NCBI GenBank assembly: GCA_002835675.1
Contig: PIZR01000005.1
Coordinates: forward strand, 248,001 to 312,000
Source: Bacillus sp. BA3
GTDB taxonomy: Bacteria; Bacillota; Bacilli; Bacillales; DSM-1321
DNA: 64,000 bases
Direction: 5' to 3'
In this document: piece by piece, positions 9,858 to 18,630 of the stretch
How the letters are laid out: each line of letters opens with the position of its first letter
How positions within the stretch are numbered: the stretch's first letter is position 1
The notes under the pieces: generated by a model
What the model saw: the letters and a program-made list of their open reading frames with translations, nothing else
What the model was told of the DNA's origin: nothing
Database searches by the model: none
Position numbers and translations under genes: made by a program

Positions 9858-11165
9858 ATGAAAGAAACAAAAGTAAGTGTAATCGGTGCTGGGCTTGCTG
9901 GAAGTGAAGCGGCGTGGCAGTTAGCAAAAAGAGGAATTAAAGTCGATCTATATGAAATGCGCCCTGTAAAACAAACGCCAGCCCATCATACCGATAAATT
10001 CGCTGAACTTGTTTGTTCCAATTCACTTCGGGCAAATACGTTAACAAATGCAGTTGGTGTATTAAAAGAAGAAATGCGTATACTGGATTCGGTCATCATG
10101 TCCGCAGCAGATGCTTGTGCTGTGCCGGCTGGCGGTGCTTTAGCTGTAGATCGTCATGAATTTGCCGGTCTTGTTACGGAAAGGGTCAAAAATCATCCAA
10201 ATGTAACGGTCATCAATGAAGAAGTGACGGAAATTCCAGAAGGTCCTACCGTCATTGCAACCGGTCCGCTTACAAGTCAGTCACTATCTGACAGCTTAAA
10301 GCAAATCATGGATGAAGAATACTTGTACTTCTATGATGCTGCCGCACCAATTCTGGAAAAAGACAGCATCAACATGGATAAAGTATATTTGAAATCCCGC
10401 TATGATAAAGGTGAAGCAGCTTATCTGAACTGTCCGATGACGGAAGAAGAGTTTGACCGCTTTTATGAAGCCTTGATTGCTGCTGAAACAGTTCCACTTA
10501 AAGAATTCGAAAAAGAAATCTTTTTCGAAGGCTGCATGCCCATTGAAGTAATGGCCTCACGCGGGAAGAAAACGATGTTATTTGGTCCATTGAAGCCAGT
10601 TGGCTTAGAAGATCCAAAAACGGGAAAACGTCCTTTTGCTGTAGTTCAATTGCGTCAAGATGATGCGGCAGGAACACTTTACAATATTGTTGGTTTTCAG
10701 ACACATTTGAAATGGGGGCCGCAAAAAGAAGTATTGCAGCTCATACCTGGATTGGAAAATGCGGAAATTGTCCGTTATGGAGTTATGCATCGAAACACTT
10801 TCATAAACTCACCTAATGTTTTGAAGCCTACGTACCAATTCAAGAATCGGGATGATTTATTCTTTGCCGGTCAGATGACTGGCGTCGAAGGATATGTAGA
10901 ATCGGCTGCATCGGGCTTGGTTGCAGGTATCAATGCTGCAAGGATCGTCCAAGGATTGGATCCTATCATTTTCCCTGCAGAGACGACGATGGGCAGCATG
11001 GCAAGGTACATAACTTCGACGAATGGTAAGAGCTTCCAGCCGATGAATGCCAACTTTGGATTGCTTCCAGACCTTGAAGTGAGAATCAAATCCAAAAAAG
11101 AGCGGAATGAAACGCATGCTAAACGCGCTTTAGACACAATTCAGAACTTTGTGAAAAATTTGTAA
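9858..11165 (+). CDS. trmFO: tRNA (uracil-5)-methyltransferase TrmFO, folate/FAD dependent
   Basis: A 435-residue flavoprotein, identical in length to B. subtilis TrmFO, which makes m5U54 in the T-loop of tRNA from methylene-tetrahydrofolate. The FAD-binding motif [15 protein letters not shown] begins at residue 8. Cys53 in [10 protein letters not shown] is the conserved catalytic cysteine, and a second cysteine lies in [34 protein letters not shown] is the C-terminal FAD signature. The ATG at 9858 follows GGAGGT at 9845-9850 and gives the conserved N terminus; an upstream in-frame ATG at 9795 is rejected. xerC follows after about 60 bases. Confidence 0.97.
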   Translation: MKETKVSVIGAGLAGSEAAWQLAKRGIKVDLYEMRPVKQTPAHHTDKFAELVCSNSLRANTLTNAVGVLKEEMRILDSVIMSAADACAVPAGGALAVDRHEFAGLVTERVKNHPNVTVINEEVTEIPEGPTVIATGPLTSQSLSDSLKQIMDEEYLYFYDAAAPILEKDSINMDKVYLKSRYDKGEAAYLNCPMTEEEFDRFYEALIAAETVPLKEFEKEIFFEGCMPIEVMASRGKKTMLFGPLKPVGLEDPKTGKRPFAVVQLRQDDAAGTLYNIVGFQTHLKWGPQKEVLQLIPGLENAEIVRYGVMHRNTFINSPNVLKPTYQFKNRDDLFFAGQMTGVEGYVESAASGLVAGINAARIVQGLDPIIFPAETTMGSMARYITSTNGKSFQPMNANFGLLPDLEVRIKSKKERNETHAKRALDTIQNFVKNL

Positions 11166-11224
11166 AATATTTGCCTGCTGTTTTAAAGTATGATACTATT
11201 TATTAGCCTTTGCGAGGTGTTTCC

Positions 11225-12127
11225 ATGATTAATCAAAAAAAGGCATTATCATCCTTCATCGAATATTTACAAATTGAAAAGAACAGTTCACATTACACCA
11301 TTGAAAATTACAAACGTGATATTCACGAATTTTTTCTGTTCCTTAATGAACAGGGCATTGAGGACATCACGTCCGTTGAATATCTTGATGTCCGGTTATA
11401 TTTAACGAATTTATATGAGAAAAAACTTTCTAAGCGCACTGTAGCAAGAAAAACTTCTTGTTTGCGGAGCCTTTATAAATTTTTACTACGTGAAGGTGAT
11501 GTGAAGGATAATCCTTTTTCCCTTGCTTCTTTACCTAAAAAGGATCAAAGACTGCCACGTTTTCTCTATGAGAAGGAAATGGATCAGTTGTTTTCTTCTT
11601 TAAAGAAAGATTCACCGATAGGAATAAGGAACAATGCCTTACTGGAATTATTGTATGCTACAGGCATTCGCGTAAGTGAATGTTGTGATATTAAACTGCA
11701 GGATATCGATCTTTCCTTAGGGACGGTACTGATCCATGGAAAAGGAAAAAAGGATCGCTACGTTCCGGTTGGTAGATATGCACAGGAAGCGATAGATTTA
11801 TACATACGTACAGCCAGGATGGAATTGACTTCGTCTGACGCCAAGGCGCATGTTTATTTATTTGTTAATTTTCGTGGAGACCCTCTGACACCTAGGGGAG
11901 TTCGCTATATATTGAATGAATTGATTAAAAAGTCAGCCGCAGATGGAAGTCTTCATCCCCATATGCTAAGGCATTCGTTTGCTACACACCTATTGAATAA
12001 TGGGGCGGACATTCGCACGGTTCAGGAATTGCTTGGTCATTCAAAAATTTCATCAACGCAAGTGTATACGCATGTTACAAAAGACCAATTGAAAAAAGTC
12101 TACAATGCATCACATCCGCGGCCTTAA
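11225..12127 (+). CDS. xerC: Tyrosine recombinase XerC (CodV)
   Basis: A 300-residue site-specific recombinase that resolves chromosome dimers at dif together with XerD. The N-terminal SAM-like DNA-binding domain spans about residues 1-95. Catalytic residues are visible: Arg149 (ATGIRVSE), the HxxR pair His246/Arg249 ([10 protein letters not shown]), [11 protein letters not shown], and the nucleophile Tyr281 (VYTHV). ATG at 11225 follows GAGGTG at 11214-11219; the in-frame TTG at 11210 lies ahead of that site. In B. subtilis this gene is called codV and is the first gene of the codV-clpQ-clpY-codY operon; the same order is present here. Confidence 0.96.
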   Translation: MINQKKALSSFIEYLQIEKNSSHYTIENYKRDIHEFFLFLNEQGIEDITSVEYLDVRLYLTNLYEKKLSKRTVARKTSCLRSLYKFLLREGDVKDNPFSLASLPKKDQRLPRFLYEKEMDQLFSSLKKDSPIGIRNNALLELLYATGIRVSECCDIKLQDIDLSLGTVLIHGKGKKDRYVPVGRYAQEAIDLYIRTARMELTSSDAKAHVYLFVNFRGDPLTPRGVRYILNELIKKSAADGSLHPHMLRHSFATHLLNNGADIRTVQELLGHSKISSTQVYTHVTKDQLKKVYNASHPRP

Positions 12128-12147
12128 ATGTTGAAAGGGGACACTTT

Positions 12148-12675
12148 ATGACAACGATATTTGCAGTGCATCATAAAGGTGAATGTGCCATGTCCGGTGA
12201 TGGGCAGGTTACTTTAGGAAATTCAGTAGTGATGAAGCATACAGCGAGGAAAGTAAGAAAAATCTTTAATGGTAATGTCCTTGCAGGTTTTGCAGGTTCC
12301 GTTGCAGATGCTTTCACTTTATTTGAGATGTTCGAAGCTAAACTTGAAGAGTATAATGGCAATCTTCAGCGCGCTGCCGTTGAAATGGCAAAGCAATGGA
12401 GAAGTGACAATGTATTGAGAAAGCTTGAAGCCATGCTAGTCGTGATGGATAAGAACCATTTACTGCTCGTTTCTGGCACCGGGGAAGTAATTGAACCGGA
12501 TGACGGGATTCTCGCCATAGGATCGGGAGGGAATTATGCATTGGCTGCCGGCAGGGCATTAATGCGGTTTTCCAGCGACCACTTATCGGCAAAGGAAATC
12601 GCTCAATCATCTTTACAAATTGCAGCGGAAATTTGTGTATTTACAAATACGAATATAATCGTGGAAGAGTTGTAA
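12148..12675 (+). CDS. hslV: ATP-dependent protease subunit HslV (ClpQ)
   Basis: The 175-residue proteolytic subunit of the HslUV (ClpYQ) protease, a bacterial relative of the 20S proteasome. The protein starts [20 protein letters not shown]. After Met removal this leaves an N-terminal threonine, the classical nucleophile of the family. B. subtilis ClpQ is known to have an extra N-terminal segment and an N-terminal serine; no upstream in-frame start exists here, so this protein has the ordinary threonine arrangement. [14 protein letters not shown] is conserved near the C terminus. GAAAGGGG at 12133-12140 is the ribosome binding site; hslU begins 12 bases after the stop. Confidence 0.96.
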   Translation: MTTIFAVHHKGECAMSGDGQVTLGNSVVMKHTARKVRKIFNGNVLAGFAGSVADAFTLFEMFEAKLEEYNGNLQRAAVEMAKQWRSDNVLRKLEAMLVVMDKNHLLLVSGTGEVIEPDDGILAIGSGGNYALAAGRALMRFSSDHLSAKEIAQSSLQIAAEICVFTNTNIIVEEL

Positions 12676-12687
12676 GGAGGAGCGCAA

Positions 12688-14097
12688 ATGTCAAAAAAAG
12701 CTAATTTAACACCGAGGCAAATCGTTGAAAAACTGGATCAGTATATCGTAGGGCAGCGTGAGGCAAAACGGGCAGTGGCAGTGGCTCTTCGGAATCGCTA
12801 CCGACGTTCCCTTCTCTCGGATCAACTTCGTGACGAAGTCGTTCCGAAGAATATATTAATGATTGGACCGACAGGTGTTGGGAAAACAGAAATAGCTCGG
12901 AGAATGGCTAAATTGGTAGGTGCTCCTTTTGTAAAAGTTGAAGCAACGAAATTTACGGAAGTCGGGTATGTCGGCCGGGATGTAGAGTCCATGGTCCGTG
13001 ACTTGGTGGAGACTTCCGTCCGCCTCGTGAAGGAAGAAAAGATGGCCAGTGTAAAGGAACGGGCAGAAGAAAATGCAAATCGCCGTTTAATAGAGCTATT
13101 AGTGCCATCCACTAAAAAACAGAGTAATTTCAAGAATCCTCTTGAAGTCTTTTTTGGAGGCAATAACAATCAAGACGAACAGGACCCGGAAGAAAATTCC
13201 GAAGATTTAAGTTTGCAGGAAAAAAGAAAAATCGTCGCTGAAAAGCTGGCTAATGGTGAGTTGGAAAGTGAAATGATAACGGTCGAAGTGGAAGAACAGG
13301 CTGCTTCGATGTTTGATATGCTCCAAGGTTCGGGAATGGAACAAATGGGGATGAACATGCAGGACGCTTTAGGCAGCTTGATGCCGAAAAAAAGCAAGAA
13401 GCGCAAATTGAAAGTAAGTGAAGCGAGAACCGTTTTAACAAATGAAGAAGCGGCAAAATTGATTGATATGGATGAGGTCACTTCCGATGCAGTATACGGG
13501 GCTGAGCAAAATGGGATTATCTTTATTGATGAAATAGACAAAATTGCAAGTAAGCAATCTGGAAGTTCATCAGCGGATGTATCAAGAGAGGGTGTCCAAA
13601 GGGATATCCTGCCAATTGTTGAAGGTTCGACAGTAGTGACTAAATATGGGTCAGTTAAAACGGATCATGTCCTATTTATTGCTGCAGGGGCCTTTCATAT
13701 GGCTAAGCCATCCGACCTTATCCCTGAATTACAAGGTAGATTCCCGATTCGTGTTGAATTGAACAAACTGACTGTAGACGACTTTGTACGGATTCTTCAT
13801 GAACCGGATAACGCCTTGTTAAAACAATATGTCGCTTTATTAGAAACTGAAGGTATAGAAATTGAATTTTCTGACGATGCTGTTCGTAAGATAGCTGAAG
13901 TGGCCTTCGAAGTAAATCAAAACACTGACAATATTGGTGCAAGAAGACTTCATACCATTTTGGAACGGTTGCTTGAAGACTTATCGTTTGAAGCTCCGGA
14001 AATAACGATGGAGAAGATTACAATTACCCCCCAATATGTCGAAGGTAAGCTTGGTTCTATCGCCCGGAACAAAGATTTAAGCCAGTTTATCCTTTAA
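12688..14097 (+). CDS. hslU: ATP-dependent protease ATPase subunit HslU (ClpY)
   Basis: A 469-residue AAA+ unfoldase that feeds substrates to HslV. Walker A is [13 protein letters not shown] (about residues 57-69), Walker B is [11 protein letters not shown], and a sensor/arginine-finger region follows in [10 protein letters not shown]. The variable I-domain between them is charged and contains a Met/Gln-rich stretch. The C terminus ends in DLSQFIL, which in this family inserts into HslV. TAAGGAGGAGC at 12674-12684 overlaps the hslV stop, showing close coupling. Confidence 0.97.
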   Translation: MSKKANLTPRQIVEKLDQYIVGQREAKRAVAVALRNRYRRSLLSDQLRDEVVPKNILMIGPTGVGKTEIARRMAKLVGAPFVKVEATKFTEVGYVGRDVESMVRDLVETSVRLVKEEKMASVKERAEENANRRLIELLVPSTKKQSNFKNPLEVFFGGNNNQDEQDPEENSEDLSLQEKRKIVAEKLANGELESEMITVEVEEQAASMFDMLQGSGMEQMGMNMQDALGSLMPKKSKKRKLKVSEARTVLTNEEAAKLIDMDEVTSDAVYGAEQNGIIFIDEIDKIASKQSGSSSADVSREGVQRDILPIVEGSTVVTKYGSVKTDHVLFIAAGAFHMAKPSDLIPELQGRFPIRVELNKLTVDDFVRILHEPDNALLKQYVALLETEGIEIEFSDDAVRKIAEVAFEVNQNTDNIGARRLHTILERLLEDLSFEAPEITMEKITITPQYVEGKLGSIARNKDLSQFIL

Positions 14098-14204
14098 TTA
14101 AGAAACAATTTGGCAATGATTTGCCTACGCAATGAACATAAAATTACGGAAATACAACTTCATAGTTATTGTGAACCATGGTATTTTTAGGAGGAACAAA
14201 TCAA

Positions 14205-14984
14205 ATGAACTTATTAGCAAAAACAAGAAAAATCAATGCAATGCTCCAAAAAGCAGCAGGTAAAGCAGTTAACTTCAAGGAAATGGCTGAAAGTTTAAGT
14301 GAAGTTATCGAAGCGAATGTATTCGTCGTCAGCCGCCGCGGGAAATTACTTGGCATAGCGGTGAGCCAGCAAATTGAAAACGAACGCATGTACAAAATGT
14401 TGGAAGATAAACAATTCCCTGAAGAGTACACAAAAAACCTTTTCAATATTCCTGAAACCTCTTCGAACCTTGATATCGAAAGCGAATATACTGCTTTCCC
14501 AGTCGAAAATAAAGAGCTTTTCGCAACTGGATTAACAACGATCGTACCGATTATGGGTGGGGGAGAACGTTTAGGAACATTAGTACTTGCCCGATTACAA
14601 GAAAAATTTCACGATGATGATTTAATTTTGGCTGAATATGGTGCGACTGTAGTCGGCATGGAAATCCTGCGTGAAAAATCAGAAGAGATAGAAGAAGAAG
14701 CTCGTAGTAAAGCTGTCGTTCAAATGGCGATATCCTCGTTATCTTACAGTGAATTGGAAGCAATTGAGCACATCTTTGAGGAGCTTAAAGGTAATGAAGG
14801 TCTGCTTGTAGCATCCAAAATTGCAGACCGTGTCGGCATCACGCGTTCCGTTATCGTAAATGCACTAAGGAAACTGGAAAGTGCAGGAGTCATTGAATCA
14901 CGCTCTCTTGGAATGAAAGGTACTTATATCAAAGTATTGAACGATAAATTCCTACTTGAATTAGAGAAGCTTAAAAATAATTAA
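14205..14984 (+). CDS. codY: GTP-sensing global transcriptional regulator CodY
   Basis: A 259-residue CodY, identical in length to B. subtilis CodY. It binds GTP and branched-chain amino acids and represses stationary-phase, nitrogen and motility genes in rich medium. The N-terminal GAF domain runs to about residue 155; the C-terminal winged helix-turn-helix includes [20 protein letters not shown]. The ATG at 14205 follows AGGAGGA at 14189-14195; the frame also reaches an ATG at 14178, which lies upstream of this site and is not conserved. CodY is known to repress fla/che in B. subtilis, and here it lies next to that operon. Confidence 0.97.
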   Translation: MNLLAKTRKINAMLQKAAGKAVNFKEMAESLSEVIEANVFVVSRRGKLLGIAVSQQIENERMYKMLEDKQFPEEYTKNLFNIPETSSNLDIESEYTAFPVENKELFATGLTTIVPIMGGGERLGTLVLARLQEKFHDDDLILAEYGATVVGMEILREKSEEIEEEARSKAVVQMAISSLSYSELEAIEHIFEELKGNEGLLVASKIADRVGITRSVIVNALRKLESAGVIESRSLGMKGTYIKVLNDKFLLELEKLKNN

Positions 14985-14990
14985 CATACT

Positions 14991-15025
14991 AAAAAGGCAG
15001 TCCTTAAAAAGGGCTGCCTTTTTTT
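14991..15025 (+). terminator. Terminator after codY
   Basis: Stem AAAAAGGCAG (14991-15000) with CTGCCTTTTT (15014-15023), extended inward by TCC/GGG pairs, then a T-run to 15025. It insulates the codY operon from fla/che. Confidence 0.95.
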
Positions 15026-15029
15026 GTGA

Positions 15030-15739
15030 TATTTGGATCTGTTGCTGTTCTGGGACTAACAGGCAAACGCAGGTGAATGGCAGGTGTAGAAAGGAAAAAA
15101 GGTAATAAGGATTAAATGGAAATGTGAATATAGGCATGTTTTCTATTAGAAGCAGTAAAGATAGTTGAATATTTCTTGAAAGGGTAATTATATTATTATA
15201 ACTGTCGATATGATGGAAATGAATGATGATGTACTTTTTGATTTTAAAAATACTATGGATAACGGGGTACAGTCAGTTGGGAATTTTGTCGAATGGTTCG
15301 GTACGTTAAAAAAACCGCTTTTTTTCAAAAAAAGAAAAAATGCAGTAATCATTTATTTTTCTTAAGAACCCTTTATTTAAAAGGGTTAAATCAACTAAAA
15401 TGAAAAAAATAATTTAAAGTAAAATCGAAAATTAGTTCTAAAGTATCAGGTATATAGATTTGTTTTTCGATATGATATATAAGCTAATAGAAGTAAAATT
15501 TGGTTAATATGTAGAATATCATAATAAAATGTAATATAACGTCATATTAACCCTGTAATTTTACTAATAAAAACGACAAATTTGAGCAATTTGTGACAAT
15601 TTTCGACGATAATAGGTCTAAAGTCTATGTATTGTTTATGGACATAGTTATAATGTTTCTTTAAAATTAAAACGTAAATGCGCTGGGTTAATTTATTGAT
15701 AAAGTAATTATTTGTTAATTATAGAAAGAGGTGATCGAT
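15030..15739 (+). other. Long AT-rich region upstream of the fla/che operon
   Basis: 710 bases with no credible gene. Contents: a SigD-type promoter match (15185-15211); a perfect 8-base hairpin AACCCTTT/AAAGGGTT at 15367-15387 without a T-run; and a TATAAT at 15649-15654 with a flanking inverted repeat CTATGT (15625-15630)/ACATAG (15642-15647) but no good -35 at the right spacing. In B. subtilis the matching region carries a SigA and a SigD promoter and binding sites for regulators including CodY; I could not find a convincing full CodY box (AATTTTCWGAAAATT). Confidence 0.6.
15185..15211 (+). promoter_or_regulatory. Candidate SigD promoter for fla/che
   Basis: TAAT at 15185-15188, a 15-base spacer, then GTCGATAT at 15204-15211. 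Against the Bacillus SigD consensus TAAA-N15-GCCGATAT this is 10 of 12 positions. It lies about 530 bases before flgB, which implies a long untranslated leader. A SigD promoter ahead of fla/che is established in B. subtilis and forms a positive feedback loop through sigD near the operon end. Confidence 0.5.
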
Positions 15740-16135
15740 GTGGAATTATTTTCGAATACTTTTCAATCGCTTGAAAATGCCCTTGATTATTCTAATGCCA
15801 AACAAAAAGTCATTTCACAGAACATAGCCAATTCGGATACGCCTAATTATAAAGCTAAAGAAGTCGACAAAACACAATCCTTTAAGGGAGAACTGGAATC
15901 TTCCCTGGAGTCATATCGTACCGATGAACGACATTTCACCTTCAAATCAGAGGGGAGTAATGCTTCTAACATCGTGACGCAGAAAAATGTCCGATATAAC
16001 AATAATGGCAATAGCGTGGACGTTGATAAGGAAATGACTGATCTTGCTGCCAACCAGATTTATTATAATGCAGTAACCGACAGGCTTTCAGGTAAGTTTC
16101 AATCATTGCAGAATGTAATTAGAGGAGGTAAGTGA
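15740..16135 (+). CDS. flgB: Flagellar basal body rod protein FlgB
   Basis: A 131-residue proximal rod protein and the first gene of the operon. The N-terminal rod motif is KQKVISQNIANSDTPNYKAK, and the C terminus has NGNSVDVDKEMTDLAANQI, both family hallmarks. GTG at 15740 is chosen: AAAGAGGTGAT at 15725-15735 gives correct spacing and the N terminus MELFSNTFQ aligns with the family, whereas the in-frame GTG at 15731 lies inside the ribosome binding site. It has no signal peptide, as expected for a type III-exported subunit. The stop overlaps the flgC start by one base. Confidence 0.96.
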   Translation: MELFSNTFQSLENALDYSNAKQKVISQNIANSDTPNYKAKEVDKTQSFKGELESSLESYRTDERHFTFKSEGSNASNIVTQKNVRYNNNGNSVDVDKEMTDLAANQIYYNAVTDRLSGKFQSLQNVIRGGK

Positions 16136-16593
16136 TGGGAATCTTCCAAAGTATAAACATGACCGGATCTAGCCTGACGAGTCAAAGGGTAAGGATGGAT
16201 GTAATCTCAGCTAATATGGCTAATGCCGATACTACCAGGGCGGAATATGACGCCGAATCAAAAACATGGAAGCCATATACAAGAAAATCAGTTGTGCTGC
16301 AAAGTAAGGAAAACGGTTTTTCGAATTTCTTAAACGCAGCATCAGGAAAAACGAGCGAGGTAGGGAATGGAGTGAAGGTGACTGGAATAGTAAAAGATAA
16401 AACACCTTTTGAACTGGATTACAATCCTGAACATCCTGATGCCAATGAAAATGGTTATGTTGAAATGCCAAATGTCGACCCACTTCGGGAAATGGTTGAT
16501 TTAATGAGTGTCACACGCTCATACGAAGCAAATGTGACAGTTTTAAATGCATCAAAGGGAATGATGATGAAAGCTTTGGAAATCGGGAAATGA
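16135..16593 (+). CDS. flgC: Flagellar basal body rod protein FlgC
   Basis: A 152-residue rod protein. The N-terminal helix reads MGIFQSINMTGSSLTSQRVR followed by MDVISANMANADTT, and the C terminus has EMVDLMSVTRSYEANVT, typical of axial proteins whose terminal helices form a coiled coil in the rod. The ATG at 16135 is six bases after AGGAGG (16123-16128) and overlaps the flgB stop; the GTG at 16132 is too close to the site. Confidence 0.96.
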   Translation: MGIFQSINMTGSSLTSQRVRMDVISANMANADTTRAEYDAESKTWKPYTRKSVVLQSKENGFSNFLNAASGKTSEVGNGVKVTGIVKDKTPFELDYNPEHPDANENGYVEMPNVDPLREMVDLMSVTRSYEANVTVLNASKGMMMKALEIGK

Positions 16594-16616
16594 AAGTTTG
16601 AAAGGGGATTGTTGAT

Positions 16617-16925
16617 ATGGAGGGGATTTCTCTTTCAGCAGTGAACAATGCAAGTAATGTTCTGAAAAAAGAGCAAAACAATACTAATACACCATACGAA
16701 TCGCAGCAAGATTTTGCGTCGGTATTAAAAGAATCAATGAATAAAGTTAACGAAGCACAAGTGGCATCTGATGATCTTACAACCAAATTGGTTAATGGGG
16801 AGAATGTTGAGCTTCATTCGGTGATGATAGCTTCACAAAAAGCCAGTGTTACCATGCAGGCTACATTAGAGGTTCGGAATAAGGTTGTGGAAGCCTATCA
16901 GGAAATGATGAGAATGAGTATATAG
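16617..16925 (+). CDS. fliE: Flagellar hook-basal body complex protein FliE
   Basis: A 102-residue FliE, the adaptor that joins the MS ring to the rod. The C-terminal half (NGENVELHSVMIASQKASVT onward) is the conserved FliE helix bundle; the N terminus is variable. It lies 23 bases after flgC, behind AAAGGGG, and before fliF, the usual order. Confidence 0.95.
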   Translation: MEGISLSAVNNASNVLKKEQNNTNTPYESQQDFASVLKESMNKVNEAQVASDDLTTKLVNGENVELHSVMIASQKASVTMQATLEVRNKVVEAYQEMMRMSI

Positions 16926-16965
16926 CATTCATTTTTTAACCTCATTATATAGAGAAAAATGACCA

Positions 16966-17012
16966 GGGGGAAAAGAAGTCCCCCAATCATAAATTCATAG
17001 ACTGACCGGGGG
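16966..17012 (+). promoter_or_regulatory. Mutually exclusive G/C pairing ahead of fliF
   Basis: The 93-base fliE-fliF spacer has GGGGG at 16966-16970, CCCCC at 16980-16984 and GGGGG at 17008-17012. The last run is the fliF ribosome binding site. CCCCC can pair with either G-run, so one fold would hide the fliF start and the other would expose it. No T-run follows, so this is not a terminator. A regulatory role is inference. Confidence 0.35.
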
Positions 17013-17018
17013 ATTTAA

Positions 17019-18617
17019 ATGAATGAAGTACTAGTGAACTATAAAAACAAAATAACTGCTTACTGGACGAGCCGCAGTAAAAAACAAAAATTCATGATGA
17101 TTGGTTCAGCGGCATTAATTATCATCATCATTACGGCAGTTTCAATTTTAACCACGCGTACGACGCTGGTGCCCTTATATTCCAACTTAACTCCTTCGGA
17201 AACGGGGAGCATTAAAGAAAATTTAGACAGTCAAGGGATTATGAATGAAGTTTCTGAAAATGGGACGACCATAAAAGTTCCAGAAGAAAAACTGGATTCA
17301 CTTAAAGTGGAACTGGCAGCTGAAGGAATTCCGGAATCAGGCAGTATCGACTATTCCTTTTTTAGTCAAAGTGCCGGTATCGGAATGACTGAAAATGAAT
17401 TCAATGTCATTAAACTGGACTCGATGCAAACGGAATTGGCAAGTTTAATAAAAAAGATTGATGGGGTAGAAGATGCCAGTGTTATGATCACCCTTCCTGA
17501 TAAAGGAGTTTTTGTCAGTGATTCAGCTGGGGAAGCGTCAGCATCCATTGTATTGAATACGAAACCCGGTTATAAATTTGAAGAAAGTCAAATCAATTCC
17601 CTTTATCATCTGGTCTCAAAAAGTGTTCCGAATCTCCCTACAGATAATATCGTCATTATGAACCAAGAGTTTGAGTACTTCGATTATGAAAATGAAAATT
17701 CTTCTTTTGCATCCGCATTTGCTACCCAAAACGAAATAAAAAAAGAAATAGAACGCGATATTCAAAGACAGGTACAAAATATGCTTGGAACGATAATGGG
17801 GAGAGACAAAGTGGTTGTTTCAGTCACGACAGACATTGATTTCACTCAAGAAAATCGGGAAGAGAATTTAGTGGAACCGGTCGATGAAGAAAATATGGCA
17901 GGAATTGAGATTTCTGCGCAAAGGATAAATGAATCGTATAGCGGGGACGCAGCAGGTGCAGGAGGCGTTCCGCAAAGTGAGGATTCCTCGGATTCATTGG
18001 GATCGAGTTACGTTGAAGGCACAAACGGATCCGGTGATTATGAAAAAGTGGATGAAACGATAAATAGTGAAGTGAATCGAATCAAGAAAGAAATAGTCGA
18101 AAGCCCATATAAAGTCAAAGATTTAGGTATTCAGGTCATGGTCGAACCGCCCACAGCTGACGATCCAAATTCTTTATCTGAACAGAGTATGGATGATATT
18201 ACACAAATCCTTGGTACGATAATCCGCACGACAATCGAGAAAAAAGCTGAAGGGGAAGAGCTGACGGACGAGGAGCTTAATAATAAAATTGCGATTTCCG
18301 TTCAGCCGTTTAATGGAAAAATGAAGTTGCAAAAAGATGAAACGAAACCTTCGTTACCAATATGGGCATACATAGTCGGCGGAGTGCTAATACTTGCCAT
18401 TATCATTCTCTTAATCTTATTCCTCCGTTCCCGAAAGCAAGCTGAAATGGAAGAGGAGTACGTGGTTGAAGAGGAAGAAGTCGTATTCGATGTTCCGGAT
18501 CTGAACAAAGAGAAGGAAACAGAAGCATCTTTAAAAAGAAAACAACTGGAGAAGCTGGCAAAAGAAAAGCCGGATGAATTTGCAAAATTATTAAGAAGCT
18601 GGATAGCAGAAGACTAG
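17019..18617 (+). CDS. fliF: Flagellar MS-ring protein FliF
   Basis: A 532-residue membrane protein that forms the MS ring, the first assembly platform of the flagellum. Two membrane helices flank the large extracytoplasmic part: about residues 28-45 (FMMIGSAALIIIIITAVSIL) and 447-466 (IWAYIVGGVLILAIIILLIL). Ring-building YscJ/FliF-type domains follow the first helix (TLVPLYSNLTPSETGSI, GIPESGSIDYSFF). The cytoplasmic C terminus is acidic and ends in KEKPDEFAKLLRSWIAED, the segment that binds FliG. The start follows GGGGGAT at 17008-17014. Confidence 0.97.
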   Translation: MNEVLVNYKNKITAYWTSRSKKQKFMMIGSAALIIIIITAVSILTTRTTLVPLYSNLTPSETGSIKENLDSQGIMNEVSENGTTIKVPEEKLDSLKVELAAEGIPESGSIDYSFFSQSAGIGMTENEFNVIKLDSMQTELASLIKKIDGVEDASVMITLPDKGVFVSDSAGEASASIVLNTKPGYKFEESQINSLYHLVSKSVPNLPTDNIVIMNQEFEYFDYENENSSFASAFATQNEIKKEIERDIQRQVQNMLGTIMGRDKVVVSVTTDIDFTQENREENLVEPVDEENMAGIEISAQRINESYSGDAAGAGGVPQSEDSSDSLGSSYVEGTNGSGDYEKVDETINSEVNRIKKEIVESPYKVKDLGIQVMVEPPTADDPNSLSEQSMDDITQILGTIIRTTIEKKAEGEELTDEELNNKIAISVQPFNGKMKLQKDETKPSLPIWAYIVGGVLILAIIILLILFLRSRKQAEMEEEYVVEEEEVVFDVPDLNKEKETEASLKRKQLEKLAKEKPDEFAKLLRSWIAED

Positions 18618-18630
18618 GAGGCTCAAGAAA

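Noticed and set aside
15286..15300. CodY box upstream of flgB
   Set aside because: AATTTTGTCGAATGG shares only the left half with AATTTTCWGAAAATT; too many mismatches to call.
15605..15612. Second SigD -10 (GACGATAA)
   Set aside because: The -10 is fair but the -35 at 14-16 bases upstream has at most two of four matches.
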